A DNA stretch of 18,194 nt from an uncultured Verrucomicrobiales bacterium. GTDB lineage: Bacteria > Verrucomicrobiota > Verrucomicrobiae > Limisphaerales > CANJSG01. The position numbers and the translations under genes are program-made. The stretch is taken from NCBI GenBank assembly GCA_946480965.1, contig CAMLMI010000052.1:1-18194 (forward strand). Reading direction: 5' to 3'. Positions 1-7,802 of this stretch are shown here, in pieces. The stretch's first letter is position 1. Each line of letters begins with the position of its first letter. A model generated the notes under the pieces. The model ran no database searches. It was not told the origin of the DNA and worked only from the letters and a program-made list of their open reading frames with translations.

Positions 1-256
1 TGATCTCACCCAAAAAGCGTCCGAGACGCTCTCGATCCGACCGCACCAAGTCGATGTTGTTGGTTTCCTCCGTTCCTTTTGGATGGACTGGCTGCGACCA
101 GAGCTGTTCACGTCGCGACAAGAGGTCGTTTAAGGTCTGATCTGCCGTGGCGTTCTTGCCCATTTGGGCGAAAAGGAACCACGCAGCGATTCCCATTAAT
201 ATCAGGGAAGCAGCCCCAACGGCGACGAATCCCACATTCCGCTTGATCCACTCCAT
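1..256 (-). CDS. Amuc_1100/PilO-like pilus-associated membrane protein (N-terminal fragment)
   Basis: The ATG lies one base after the TGA of the pilM-pilN gene, and the frame stays open for 85 codons to the window edge, so the C-terminus is missing. The visible protein begins MEWIKRN, has one hydrophobic membrane segment at about residues 8-31, and continues into a charged, probably helical region (about 35-85). This layout (short cytoplasmic start with a W-I-x-x-N pattern, single-pass anchor, then a periplasmic coiled-coil stretch) and its place directly after a PilM-like gene match the Amuc_1100 protein of Akkermansia and, more generally, PilO-type inner-membrane platform proteins. The likely role is linking the PilM/PilN platform to the pilus secretin across the periplasm. 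The assignment rests on architecture and synteny. The C-terminal ferredoxin-like domains that would confirm it are outside the window. Confidence 0.7.
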   Translation of the reverse strand, partial: MEWIKRNVGFVAVGAASLILMGIAAWFLFAQMGKNATADQTLNDLLSRREQLWSQPVHPKGTEETNNIDLVRSDRERLGRFLGEI

Positions 257-257
257 A

Positions 258-2111
258 TCAGAACTTCAGGGGACGCTTCAGTTTAAGGGTCATGTTCAAG
301 CCAATGGTGGTCTGGGCATCATCCACCTGTTCGACTCCACCATTGAGGGTCGCGCCCTCCCCGAATATGGGGCTGGCCACGAAGGCTGCTTGCAAGCTGT
401 AGGCCAAGTCGGAGTTGGCCGTCGGTGACTTGCGATTGAGATTGACCGAGCGAATTACGCAAACAATCCGAGAGAGGCTATTGGTGGATTCAACTTCGGC
501 AACGGGAGATGCCTCAACCGGAGCCGCCTCCGCCTCTGGCATTCTATAACCACCACGACCTGAACGGCTTCTATAGAAGGTGGGATCCACGCCACCGAAA
601 GCCGTTCCGCCCCCAGCACCTGCCATGTCCCCACCCGCTCCCGGACTATAGCCCGGAACCTCCGGGCTGAACCTCTCCACCCAGACACCAGCGTCCACGG
701 AGAGCTTTTCCTTGGCCTGCTGCTCAACCGAAAGGAGAATGCGGTTGAGTTCGTTCAAAATCAGAGCCCAATAAGCACGATCATCCACCAGTTGGCCCAG
801 TTCATCGATGCTCTTTTTGATCCGCTCCACCTCGCTGGTCGCCGTCGCAAGCTCCTGCGCCTTGGCATCAAGCTCATCCACCACCGGTTGGACTTGGGCA
901 ATCTTTGCGGCCTTGATCGATTCGCGGCGCTGGTAAAAGAGACCGATGGCAAAAACCACCAGCACCAGCGACAGGATGGAGGCTATGAAATAGGGCTTCT
1001 TCTGGCCGAACTCCTGTCGCTGCAGAGAGGTTTTCGGCATCAGGTTCAACTCCACGGGGCAATGCGCCAAGCTGCGCAGCCCCAACCCGACCACCTCACC
1101 GAAAGAATGCGCGACCGAAGAAAGCTCCTCAAGATTGACTCCAGGGGCAAACTCCGCCGCTTTGAACGGATTGAAGTATTCCACCGGAAGATTCAACTTT
1201 TCTGCGAAGAACTCCTGCGTGTAGGTCATCACCGTCCCCCCACCAGAAAGAAACAACGCCTGCGGAGCCGAACCTCCCTGCTGCGCGCGATAAAACTGGA
1301 TCGTCTGATTGACCTGGATGTGGAGTCGGGTGAGAACCTGCCGGGCAATCTTGGAAACCGCCGCCAGTTTGGGATCTTCGGGCTCTTCGTAGGCACCGCC
1401 CAGGCTCACGAAACCGCCTTCGATCTTGATCCTCTCGGCCTCGGCAAAGGGAATCTTCGCCTCGTTGGCAAATTCCTGTGTAATCGTGTTCGCGCCGATG
1501 CTGATTCCCCGGGCAAACACCTTGCCCTTTTCGAAGAAAAGTAGGTTGCTCGTCTTGGCACCGATGTCCAACAGCATCGTGCAGCCTTCAGGATCGCCGT
1601 AGTTGTAACGGAAAGCGTTGCACAGGGCTGCCGGCGAAACATCGACCAGCTCAACCCTCACTCCCGCCAGTTCCGCCGTCTTGAACAGACCTTCGACGAT
1701 TTCGGTTTTGATGGCGACAAGCAGCACTTCCAGCTCGCCGGAAGCCGAGGTTCCGAGGATCTGGTAGTCCCAGACAACCTCCTCCAGCGGAAACGGCACA
1801 TTCTGCTGAGCCTCGTAGGTGACGATCTGCGACACCTTCGACGAATCAACCGGAGGCAGTTTGATGAACTTTGAAAAAACGTGGAAACCGGGAGCGCAAA
1901 CGCTGACTTGCTTGGACCCGAAAGCGGGCAGCAGTTCCTGCAGTGCCCTCAGCACGGCGGCTTCGCGGGTGGACTCTTGGGCCCCTTCAGCCCCCAGAGG
2001 TTTGATGGCGAATTGCTTGAGCCGGAGGCCGCCCGCTTCGTTCGGCTCAAATTCCGCGATCTTCAGCGTGCCGGCGCCAAAGTCCACGGATAGGAATGAT
2101 TTTGCGCTCAT
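258..2111 (-). CDS. pilM: PilM-PilN fusion, type IV pilus inner-membrane platform protein
   Basis: A 617-residue protein. Residues 1-350 form a PilM/FtsA-type actin-like ATPase domain, with SVDFGAGTLKIAE (8-20) as phosphate-1, LLDIGAKTSNL (180-190) as phosphate-2 and LFLSGGG (286-292) as the adenosine loop. At 354-360 comes ELNLMPK, resembling the short N-terminal motif of PilN that inserts into PilM. It is followed by a membrane helix (about 374-394), a coiled coil (about 405-440) and a C-terminal PilN-like periplasmic region (about 440-617) interrupted by a Gly/Ala-rich, then Ala/Glu/Pro-rich, insert (about 490-545). Ordinary PilM is about 350 residues and ordinary PilN about 200, so this is a fusion of the two. 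Akkermansia Amuc_1101 is a comparable PilM-like gene beside Amuc_1100. It is separated by one base from the next gene, so the two are probably co-translated. The starting ATG directly precedes the conserved strand and was kept. Confidence 0.85.
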   Translation of the reverse strand: MSAKSFLSVDFGAGTLKIAEFEPNEAGGLRLKQFAIKPLGAEGAQESTREAAVLRALQELLPAFGSKQVSVCAPGFHVFSKFIKLPPVDSSKVSQIVTYEAQQNVPFPLEEVVWDYQILGTSASGELEVLLVAIKTEIVEGLFKTAELAGVRVELVDVSPAALCNAFRYNYGDPEGCTMLLDIGAKTSNLLFFEKGKVFARGISIGANTITQEFANEAKIPFAEAERIKIEGGFVSLGGAYEEPEDPKLAAVSKIARQVLTRLHIQVNQTIQFYRAQQGGSAPQALFLSGGGTVMTYTQEFFAEKLNLPVEYFNPFKAAEFAPGVNLEELSSVAHSFGEVVGLGLRSLAHCPVELNLMPKTSLQRQEFGQKKPYFIASILSLVLVVFAIGLFYQRRESIKAAKIAQVQPVVDELDAKAQELATATSEVERIKKSIDELGQLVDDRAYWALILNELNRILLSVEQQAKEKLSVDAGVWVERFSPEVPGYSPGAGGDMAGAGGGTAFGGVDPTFYRSRSGRGGYRMPEAEAAPVEASPVAEVESTNSLSRIVCVIRSVNLNRKSPTANSDLAYSLQAAFVASPIFGEGATLNGGVEQVDDAQTTIGLNMTLKLKRPLKF

Positions 2112-2194
2112 CCGATGTTAGGGCTGCTTTACGTCGTCTCGCTGACGCTGTCACAACACGGTTGCGAGTCACGTTCCGAGGAAGTCCGGGTTGG

Positions 2195-2221
2195 GTTACA
2201 GAAATCCACCGGAGGGGTCAA
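2195..2221 (-). promoter_or_regulatory. Weak candidate promoter for the pilus operon
   Basis: On the minus strand a TTGACC box (2221-2216, five of six matches to the sigma-70 -35 consensus) is followed after 15 bases by TGTAAC (2200-2195, four of six matches to -10). It lies about 85 bases upstream of the pilM start and immediately downstream of the hairpin at 2226-2245, where a promoter for a separate transcription unit would be expected. The spacer is shorter than the preferred 17, and the consensus may not hold in this phylum, so this is only a candidate. Confidence 0.22.
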
Positions 2222-2225
2222 TGGA

Positions 2226-2245
2226 AAACCCGATCCGGCGGGTTT
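2226..2245 (-). terminator. Candidate hairpin terminator after the UDP-glucuronate decarboxylase gene
   Basis: The sequence AAACCCG (2226-2232), six loop bases, then CGGGTTT (2239-2245) forms a perfect 7-bp inverted repeat about 50 bases past the stop codon of the decarboxylase gene. On the minus strand the 3' arm runs into four T residues (CGGGTTTTCC), a short tail. The plus strand also has a T-containing tail (GTTTAAC), but no gene reads that way. Its place between the polysaccharide and pilus gene groups suits a terminator or attenuator. The short T run makes it weak. Confidence 0.45.
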
Positions 2246-2294
2246 GTTTAACGCTCTTCGCCACCATGATCCGCCGTCATCAACACGCGCCCAC

Positions 2295-3260
2295 TCAGAT
2301 CCGGGGGCGGAAATACTCGATCGTCCTGGCGATGCCCTCGGAGAGCGGCACCACCGGCTCCCAGTCCAGAATCTTCTTCGCACGCGTGATGTCAGGCCTG
2401 CGTTGCTTGGGGTCGTCCTGCGGCAGGGGCTTGTAAACCAGCTTGGACTTCGCCCCGGTCGCCTTGATGATCTCCTTGGCGAACTCGGCCACGGTCATTT
2501 CGTGGGGATTGCCGATGTTCACCGGCAGCGAGCAGTCGCTCATCATCAACCGGTAGATGCCCTCGATGAGATCGCTCACGTAGCAGAAGCTCCGCGTCTG
2601 TTGCCCCTTGCCGAAGATCGTCAACGGTTCCCCGCGCAGCGCCTGTCCCACGAACGCCGGAACCACGCGTCCGTCGTTGAGCCTCATGCGCGGGCCATAG
2701 GTATTGAAGATCCGGACGATGCGCGTCTCGATCTTGTGCTGCCGGTGGTAGGCCATCGTGATCGCCTCCGCAAAACGCTTGGACTCGTCGTAGCAGCCGC
2801 GCGGTCCGATCGTGTTCACGTTGCCCCAATACTCCTCGGTTTGGGGATGCACCAGAGGATCGCCGTATATCTCGCTCGTGCTGGTCAGAAGAAATCTAGC
2901 CCCCTTTTCACGAGCCAAGCCCAAGGCCTTGTGGGTTCCGAGCGAACCCACCTTCAGGGTCTGGATCGGGATTTCCAGATAGTCGATCGGACTGGCCGGA
3001 GACGCAAAATGCCAGATGTAGTCCACGGGACCGTCCAAGAAGAGAAACTCCGTCACATCCTGCTGGATGAAGCGCAGGTCAGTGTTGCCGGCCAAATGGT
3101 CCAGATTGGAGATGGAGCCGGTGATCAGATTGTCGATCACCACCACCTTGTGGCTCTTGGAGAGAAGGAGATCGACCAAGTGGGACCCGAGGAAACCGGC
3201 ACCTCCGGTAACGACGGACACGGGTTTGGTTTTTTTGACGGATTTCTTCGCTTTAGCCAT
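2295..3260 (-). CDS. UDP-glucuronate decarboxylase (UDP-xylose synthase), SDR family
   Basis: A 321-residue extended short-chain dehydrogenase/reductase. After a Lys-rich N-terminus the NAD-binding GGAGFLG lies at 19-25. The stretch HFASPASP (84-91), the active-site strand STSEIYGDP (127-135), and the Y157-x-x-x-K161 pair in [12 protein letters not shown] (151-162) are the signature of UDP-glucuronate decarboxylases (UXS). [10 protein letters not shown] and the [10 protein letters not shown] region, typical of the sugar-binding half, follow. The family oxidises UDP-glucuronate at C4, decarboxylates it and reduces it to UDP-xylose in the cytoplasm. Length fits a soluble bacterial UXS. It is the last gene of the polysaccharide group, 41 bases after the glycosylphosphotransferase, and would supply a pentose donor to the polymer. 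Other SDR sugar enzymes are possible, but the SPASP and GPRGCYDE motifs argue strongly for UXS. Confidence 0.92.
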   Translation of the reverse strand: MAKAKKSVKKTKPVSVVTGGAGFLGSHLVDLLLSKSHKVVVIDNLITGSISNLDHLAGNTDLRFIQQDVTEFLFLDGPVDYIWHFASPASPIDYLEIPIQTLKVGSLGTHKALGLAREKGARFLLTSTSEIYGDPLVHPQTEEYWGNVNTIGPRGCYDESKRFAEAITMAYHRQHKIETRIVRIFNTYGPRMRLNDGRVVPAFVGQALRGEPLTIFGKGQQTRSFCYVSDLIEGIYRLMMSDCSLPVNIGNPHEMTVAEFAKEIIKATGAKSKLVYKPLPQDDPKQRRPDITRAKKILDWEPVVPLSEGIARTIEYFRPRI

Positions 3261-3301
3261 ACGCTGAATTGGTCTCGGAAGCCAAAATCACCGCCCAGCG
3301 G

Positions 3302-4696
3302 TCACTTGGCCCCCTTCTGGAACAGAACTACCGGCACGGTGAGCCAAAGGATCTTCAAGTCCAACCAGATCGACCAGTTGTCTATGTAGTCAAGATCCAG
3401 CCGGACCCACTCGTTGAAGTCCTGCATGTTGCTGCGACCGCTGATTTGCCACAGGCAGGTCAGCCCGGGCTTCACACTCAACCGTCGCCGATGCGCGATG
3501 TCGTCGAAACGCTTCACCTCGTCCACGGGCAGCGGTCGCGGACCGACAAGGCTCATCTCGCCCTTGAGCACGTTCAACAGCTGGGGAAACTCGTCGAGGC
3601 TGGTCTTCCGCAGGAAGCGCCCGATTTTGGTCACCCGAGGATCGTTGGTGATCTTGAACACGGGGCCGCTCATCTCGTTCAAAGCGGCAAGCTCCTGCTT
3701 CAACTGCTCGGCGTTCGTCACCATCGAGCGGAACTTATACATGGTGAACGGCCGACCATTGAGCCCGCTCCGCTGCTGGCGAAAAAGCACTGGCCCTTTA
3801 GACGTCAACTTCACCAACAGTGCCACAACGAGGAGCGGCAAAGCCATCGTCAACAACAATATCGCCGCCCCGAAAAAATCGAGCCCTTGCTTGGCCACGG
3901 CTTGCCACGACATCTCCGGCGCACTACGGAAAACGAGCACAGGGCGCCCGAACAAATCGTCCAACGAAGTCCGAGAAATCTGCGTCTTGAAAAAATCCGC
4001 CACCAGCCACACCTCCACGCCCTCCAGCTCGCACAGTTGGATTAGCTGCTCAACCTGTCCGAAATTCGCGTGCTTCGCCATCAGGATGACGCTATTGACC
4101 GAATCCGCATGGAGCACCTCCAACATGCGCTCCTGAGTAGCTTCCTCCACCGAAAGTTCGATCACCCGGTCCAGCTCATGGGCCATCTGTTCCTGCAACT
4201 CACGCCTCATTCCGGGGAGATCTTCCCGGCCACCCACCAATAGAAACCGTCGCTTGATCGCATGTCCTGAAAACTTTCCCTTGCGTCGCAACCTCAGCAA
4301 AAACTCCTTCATCGAAATCGCGACAAATCCGATCAGCCCAAAATTGATCACAACGGACCTGGCCACGGTCGCTTGCATGCGGAAAATGAAGATCACCGCG
4401 ATCAGCATCAACGAAAGAACCGACGCAGCGCGGAAGATTCTCCACGTCAGACTCCAAAACGACTGAAGCGCGCTCCGATGATAGACCCCTTGGATCTCCA
4501 ACACCAACGGCCCGAAGGGCAGAATAACCAGATACAGCCAAAGGTAGTCGGAAAATGGCCTGATCTTGCCAAGCCCGCCGAAATCTCCCTCCACCGTGGC
4601 CCTAAGCCAATGTGCCAGCCACAATGCAGCGGCAAAGAGCATTGTATCCAAAAACTGATGGACTTGGGTTCGAACTTGGCGATGGCGGCGCAGCAT
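3302..4696 (-). CDS. Exopolysaccharide polyprenyl-phosphate glycosylphosphotransferase
   Basis: A 464-residue membrane protein with two halves. The N-terminal part has several hydrophobic segments (about 15-32, 50-72, 90-110 and 115-132) and a nucleotide-binding-like fold beginning RRFLLVGG. After another membrane helix (about 270-295) comes the bacterial sugar transferase domain: KFRSM (321-325), DEFPQLLNVLKGEMSLVGPRP (from about 366) and KPGLTCLWQISGRS (about 409-422). Enzymes of this family (WcaJ/WbaP/EpsB types) transfer a hexose-1-phosphate from a nucleotide sugar to undecaprenyl phosphate and so start repeat-unit assembly at the inner membrane. All catalytic-domain motifs look intact. 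It sits between epsI and the UDP-glucuronate decarboxylase gene, a common arrangement in exosortase-linked polysaccharide loci. Which sugar is transferred cannot be read from the sequence. Confidence 0.93.
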   Translation of the reverse strand: MLRRHRQVRTQVHQFLDTMLFAAALWLAHWLRATVEGDFGGLGKIRPFSDYLWLYLVILPFGPLVLEIQGVYHRSALQSFWSLTWRIFRAASVLSLMLIAVIFIFRMQATVARSVVINFGLIGFVAISMKEFLLRLRRKGKFSGHAIKRRFLLVGGREDLPGMRRELQEQMAHELDRVIELSVEEATQERMLEVLHADSVNSVILMAKHANFGQVEQLIQLCELEGVEVWLVADFFKTQISRTSLDDLFGRPVLVFRSAPEMSWQAVAKQGLDFFGAAILLLTMALPLLVVALLVKLTSKGPVLFRQQRSGLNGRPFTMYKFRSMVTNAEQLKQELAALNEMSGPVFKITNDPRVTKIGRFLRKTSLDEFPQLLNVLKGEMSLVGPRPLPVDEVKRFDDIAHRRRLSVKPGLTCLWQISGRSNMQDFNEWVRLDLDYIDNWSIWLDLKILWLTVPVVLFQKGAK

Positions 4697-4773
4697 GGGC
4701 GTATCCCGGGCAGCACCCAGGAACGGAACTGAAGTAATGGACCGGCGGTCTGGATAGCAAGGCCGGTGTCGAA

Positions 4774-5550
4774 TTACCTTGCCGCAGTCTCGGACAGTCC
4801 CGATCCGGGCACCAATTGGAACTCGGGAACTGACGCGCGAACGAAACGCTCCATCCGATTAAAGGTTGCCTCTGTCTGTCCGGGCGAACAGATCGCGAAA
4901 GCGATCACATAGGCCCAACGCTGGAGTTCGCCCCGCGTCAGCAGATCTTTGGCCATCCACCACATGCGGTCATTGTGCTTTGCCGTCAGCTTGTCGCCTG
5001 ACACGAACCAGAACAAATAAACGCCTTCGACCTGCACCATTTTTCCGGTTACCGGGTCTTTGCGTTCTGCCCTGACGAGAAGCTTTCTGACCGGCAACTC
5101 ATATTTCACAGGCCGTTCCATTGGGATGGCTAAGATTTCATCCCCAAAAAAGCTCCAGCCACCGCCGTCCAAGCAGAATTCCGGCTTGTGAATGCTGGTG
5201 CGGTCCGCGCCCATCAGGACCACCATGTGCTGAATGCCGAATCCATCAGGTGCCTCATAATACCTCTGACCAAACTCAGTATCTTTCGGCAAGACTCCCC
5301 ACACCATTGGGTCCATAGGGATTGGTTGGGAAGTGTAGTTCAATACCTTTTCCGGCAAAAGCACGCTATTGGTGGCGACCAACTTGGGGGCTTCGTTGGT
5401 TGACTCGGTTTTCATGTAAATCGGTCGATAGCCCACCTTGACACCCGGCAAGCCCAATCGTTGCCAGCGCGACCAGTTGGCAACGAAAACAACCATCACC
5501 AATATCATCAACAGACCACCGATCCCACAACGCATGATCTGGGGACTCAT
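4774..5550 (-). CDS. epsI: Exosortase-associated EpsI family protein
   Basis: A 258-residue protein with a single N-terminal membrane segment (about 8-26) and a mostly soluble, probably periplasmic remainder. The segment HKPEFCLDGGGW (121-132, Cys126) preceded by R117 is the hallmark of EpsI (DUF3485), usually seen as H-x-P-E-x-C-x-P/D-G-G-G-W. A second conserved-looking block, YLFWFVSGDKL, follows in the second half. EpsI proteins are encoded beside, or fused to, exosortases and are needed for the same polysaccharide/protein-sorting process, but their chemical role is not settled. The ATG overlaps the stop codon of the exosortase gene by four bases (ATGA), so the two are almost certainly translationally coupled. 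A 77-base gap separates it from the glycosylphosphotransferase. Confidence 0.9.
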   Translation of the reverse strand: MSPQIMRCGIGGLLMILVMVVFVANWSRWQRLGLPGVKVGYRPIYMKTESTNEAPKLVATNSVLLPEKVLNYTSQPIPMDPMVWGVLPKDTEFGQRYYEAPDGFGIQHMVVLMGADRTSIHKPEFCLDGGGWSFFGDEILAIPMERPVKYELPVRKLLVRAERKDPVTGKMVQVEGVYLFWFVSGDKLTAKHNDRMWWMAKDLLTRGELQRWAYVIAFAICSPGQTEATFNRMERFVRASVPEFQLVPGSGLSETAAR

Positions 5551-6551
5551 GGAGCGACCTCGTTTTTCAATAGATTTGAATCATTCGCTGATTTCGTCGC
5601 TCTCCACGGACGGTCCATTAACCACGCCACCCCGAAAACCCCTCCCAAAGCGACCAAGAAAGTCAAAAAACCCAGCTTCTGCTCAATTGCAGCACCGGCT
5701 TCTTGTCCCGCCATTTCTCCTGCGATGATCACCGCGATGATGCGAATCGTATTTCCCAATACCGCCAATGGGGCGACCACCATCAAGAGCACGCCCCGCT
5801 TCCACCACACCGTATACTGAAGGAATGCCACGATCGTCACGATGAAGCCCAGCGCTGTCAGGCTGCGGATCCCGCTGCATGCAGGAGCCACATCATATTG
5901 ATAGGATCTCGCCCCGTTGAAGATCAAACTGCCTTCCCGCATCACATCCAATCCAAGTATGCTGTGGCTGAATCCTACGGAAAGAACCGAAACCAGCTTC
6001 CTCAGCGGCACTGTCAGCATCTCTCCCTGCTGTCCCAACGGAACGGTGAAAAGCAGGAGCATTCCCGGAAACAGAATCGCCATGAACTGCCTCCAGCCCC
6101 AAAGCATCCAAACCATCGCATGCAGCCCGCCGATGAAGGCCAGCAAGCATATCTTCGGTTGTTGGAAGACATACCCAGCCATGTGCAACAGAACCGCTCC
6201 CGCGAAGCACAGGCCGCCAATCGCCGAAGTTTTCTTGGGCTTCGGCATCCAGTCGGCCTTGGTCCACCAAAGCAGGAAGACCACAACTATCGGAGCATAT
6301 AGTCCCAAATCGTCCTCCTCGGCCTGCCCTTTGATGGCATCGACCGTCCAAGCAAAGAGGCTTGGAGTGTTGACATAGCCAAGCGTTGGGTTTCCGTAAA
6401 AGTTGAACGCCAACACCCAAGTTGCTAGTAGCAGCAAAAACCATCCCCATCCCGGAAAACGGTCACGCATTTCCAAAAGCTGGTCTCGCAAGGAAAGCTC
6501 ACTACTGGGCGCCACCGCGGATGCAGATTTGGAGAATTCAAGCGATTTCAT
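5547..6551 (-). CDS. Exosortase (exosortase/archaeosortase family membrane protease-transpeptidase)
   Basis: A 334-residue polytopic protein with about eight hydrophobic segments. The catalytic-Cys motif APACSGIRS (222-230, Cys225) and the Arg motif GNTIRI (266-271, Arg270) are clear, and the polar VPLRKL stretch before them also fits the family. Exosortases process C-terminal sorting signals (PEP-CTERM, VPDSG-CTERM and relatives) of exported proteins and are encoded in polysaccharide loci. The third catalytic residue is normally a His four positions before a conserved Gly in the next helix. Here that place reads E-Q-K-L-G with Glu290, and no His occurs between Arg270 and the C-terminus. The cytoplasmic N-terminus (1-35) is Ser-rich. 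It overlaps epsI by ATGA. No sorting-signal substrate is encoded in the window. A Verrucomicrobiota-type exosortase (for example the VPDSG class) is likely, but the subclass is not assigned. Confidence 0.9.
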   Translation of the reverse strand: MKSLEFSKSASAVAPSSELSLRDQLLEMRDRFPGWGWFLLLLATWVLAFNFYGNPTLGYVNTPSLFAWTVDAIKGQAEEDDLGLYAPIVVVFLLWWTKADWMPKPKKTSAIGGLCFAGAVLLHMAGYVFQQPKICLLAFIGGLHAMVWMLWGWRQFMAILFPGMLLLFTVPLGQQGEMLTVPLRKLVSVLSVGFSHSILGLDVMREGSLIFNGARSYQYDVAPACSGIRSLTALGFIVTIVAFLQYTVWWKRGVLLMVVAPLAVLGNTIRIIAVIIAGEMAGQEAGAAIEQKLGFLTFLVALGGVFGVAWLMDRPWRATKSANDSNLLKNEVAP

Positions 6552-6565
6552 GGCCAGACCAATGC

Positions 6566-6575
6566 TAACATGTTA
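6566..6575. other. 10-bp palindrome just upstream of the exosortase gene
   Basis: TAACATGTTA is a perfect palindrome 14 bases before the exosortase start codon, inside the short gap after the glycosyltransferase gene. It is AT-rich against a GC-rich background, so it could be an operator half, part of a promoter, or coincidence. No recognised regulator matches it. Confidence 0.2.
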
Positions 6576-6589
6576 ACTGCACCGTCAGT

Positions 6590-7777
6590 TTAGTCCAACG
6601 CTCTGACATACGCTGCCAAGAGTTGCTCAACCGAGCGTTCCCAACCCAGTTCTTCTTTCAGCCGCGCAGAGCCGAAAGCGCCACGTCTTGCCCGTTCTTC
6701 GGGTTCGTCCAGCAGACGCATGATCTCGTCGCCCAGCTTAGCGCCGGAATCCTCGTTCACATAGGTTGCGGCTTCCCGCGCGGAAGCTCGGCCTTCGGTC
6801 AGGTCGAACAGCACCTGCGGTTTCCCGAACGCCATATACTCCAGCACCTTGTTCATGGTGCAATGGTCGTTGTAGGTATTGATCGGATCGCTGGAGGCAC
6901 CCAGATCGATCGTCTTGAGAGCATTGAAAAGGAACTCGTTAGTCACCCGCCCGGGCAGATCCACGAACTCCTGCAATCCCAGCCGGTCCCGCATCTCGAC
7001 CAACTTCGGATGTTCCGGCCCGGAGCCCATCAGAAGAAACTGCACGTCGGTCCGACCCAAATCCTTCACCACATGGCGAGCCGCCTCGATCAAATAGTCC
7101 ACCCCGTCCGCGTTGCCCATCACGCCGATGTAGCCGACGAGATACTTCCGGCCCTTGCGCAGTTCCGGTGCTTCCTTCGCTTCACCGGCCGGAATCTTCG
7201 GAGCCGTGCGCACCACAAAAACGTCCCACGCTTCCTTGCCGCCACGGGTCAAGGCCGTGGCTCGCACGGATCCATTGGTGGCCAGCACCACGTCCGCCAC
7301 CGCGTAGGTCAGGCGCTCGGCGACCCGCACGCCCCAGTAGAGCGGTCCGCGCCCACCGAACTTGGCCTCGAACATCTCCGGCCACACGTCATGGACGTCG
7401 TAGATCACCCGCGTGCCGAACAGGAACTTGAAAGGCGCTGCCACGAGGAAGAGCAGATCCGGCGGATTGCAGAGATGGATCAGCCTGGGCCGGTGTTTCC
7501 ACCACACTTTCCAGGCCAGATGGGTTTCGCCCCACAACGCCGACGCATACTCCCCGATGAAGCCCCTCAGTCCGCCGGCTTCCTCGGTGATCCAATGGCG
7601 GTAGATGTGGATGCCATCCAGCAGCTCATAGCTCTCATTGTAGCCCCGCATCTTCGGGCAGATCACCACCACCTCGTAACCGGCGTCGCGCAGCGCGCAC
7701 GACTCCTGCCACACTCTCCGGTCCAAGGGCACGGGCAGATTCTCGACGATGATCAGGATGCAGGTTTTGTCGCTCAT
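6590..7777 (-). CDS. Glycosyltransferase family 4 (WbuB-like)
   Basis: A 395-residue GT-B glycosyltransferase. The N-terminal half starts ILIIVENLPVPLDRRVWQE, a pattern typical of the GT4 branch acting in O-antigen/exopolysaccharide assembly (the P-x-D-x-R-V motif), with DVHDVWPE further on. The C-terminal donor half has VGYIGVMGNADGVDYLIEA and MNKVLEYMAFGKPQV (308-322), in which Glu313 corresponds to the conserved nucleotide-sugar-binding Glu. No signal peptide or strong membrane helix is seen apart from a hydrophobic patch (LLFLVAAPFKFLF) that may contact the membrane. It probably adds one sugar to the lipid-linked repeat unit on the cytoplasmic face. It is 25 bases downstream of the sugar dehydrogenase and 38 upstream of the exosortase. 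Donor and acceptor cannot be told from the sequence. Confidence 0.9.
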   Translation of the reverse strand: MSDKTCILIIVENLPVPLDRRVWQESCALRDAGYEVVVICPKMRGYNESYELLDGIHIYRHWITEEAGGLRGFIGEYASALWGETHLAWKVWWKHRPRLIHLCNPPDLLFLVAAPFKFLFGTRVIYDVHDVWPEMFEAKFGGRGPLYWGVRVAERLTYAVADVVLATNGSVRATALTRGGKEAWDVFVVRTAPKIPAGEAKEAPELRKGRKYLVGYIGVMGNADGVDYLIEAARHVVKDLGRTDVQFLLMGSGPEHPKLVEMRDRLGLQEFVDLPGRVTNEFLFNALKTIDLGASSDPINTYNDHCTMNKVLEYMAFGKPQVLFDLTEGRASAREAATYVNEDSGAKLGDEIMRLLDEPEERARRGAFGSARLKEELGWERSVEQLLAAYVRALD

Positions 7778-7802
7778 GAGCGCAGGGCGGCAGTCGGCCG
7801 GT

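Noticed and set aside
2115..3389. Long plus-strand open frame of 424 codons opposite the decarboxylase gene
   Set aside because: It is the antisense shadow of a clearly recognised gene in GC-rich DNA. The translation is rich in His/Arg/Gln with no domain motifs.
4741..4767. ACCGGC/GCCGGT inverted repeat in the gap between epsI and the glycosylphosphotransferase
   Set aside because: Only 6 bp with a 15-base loop and no T run; common by chance in GC-rich DNA.
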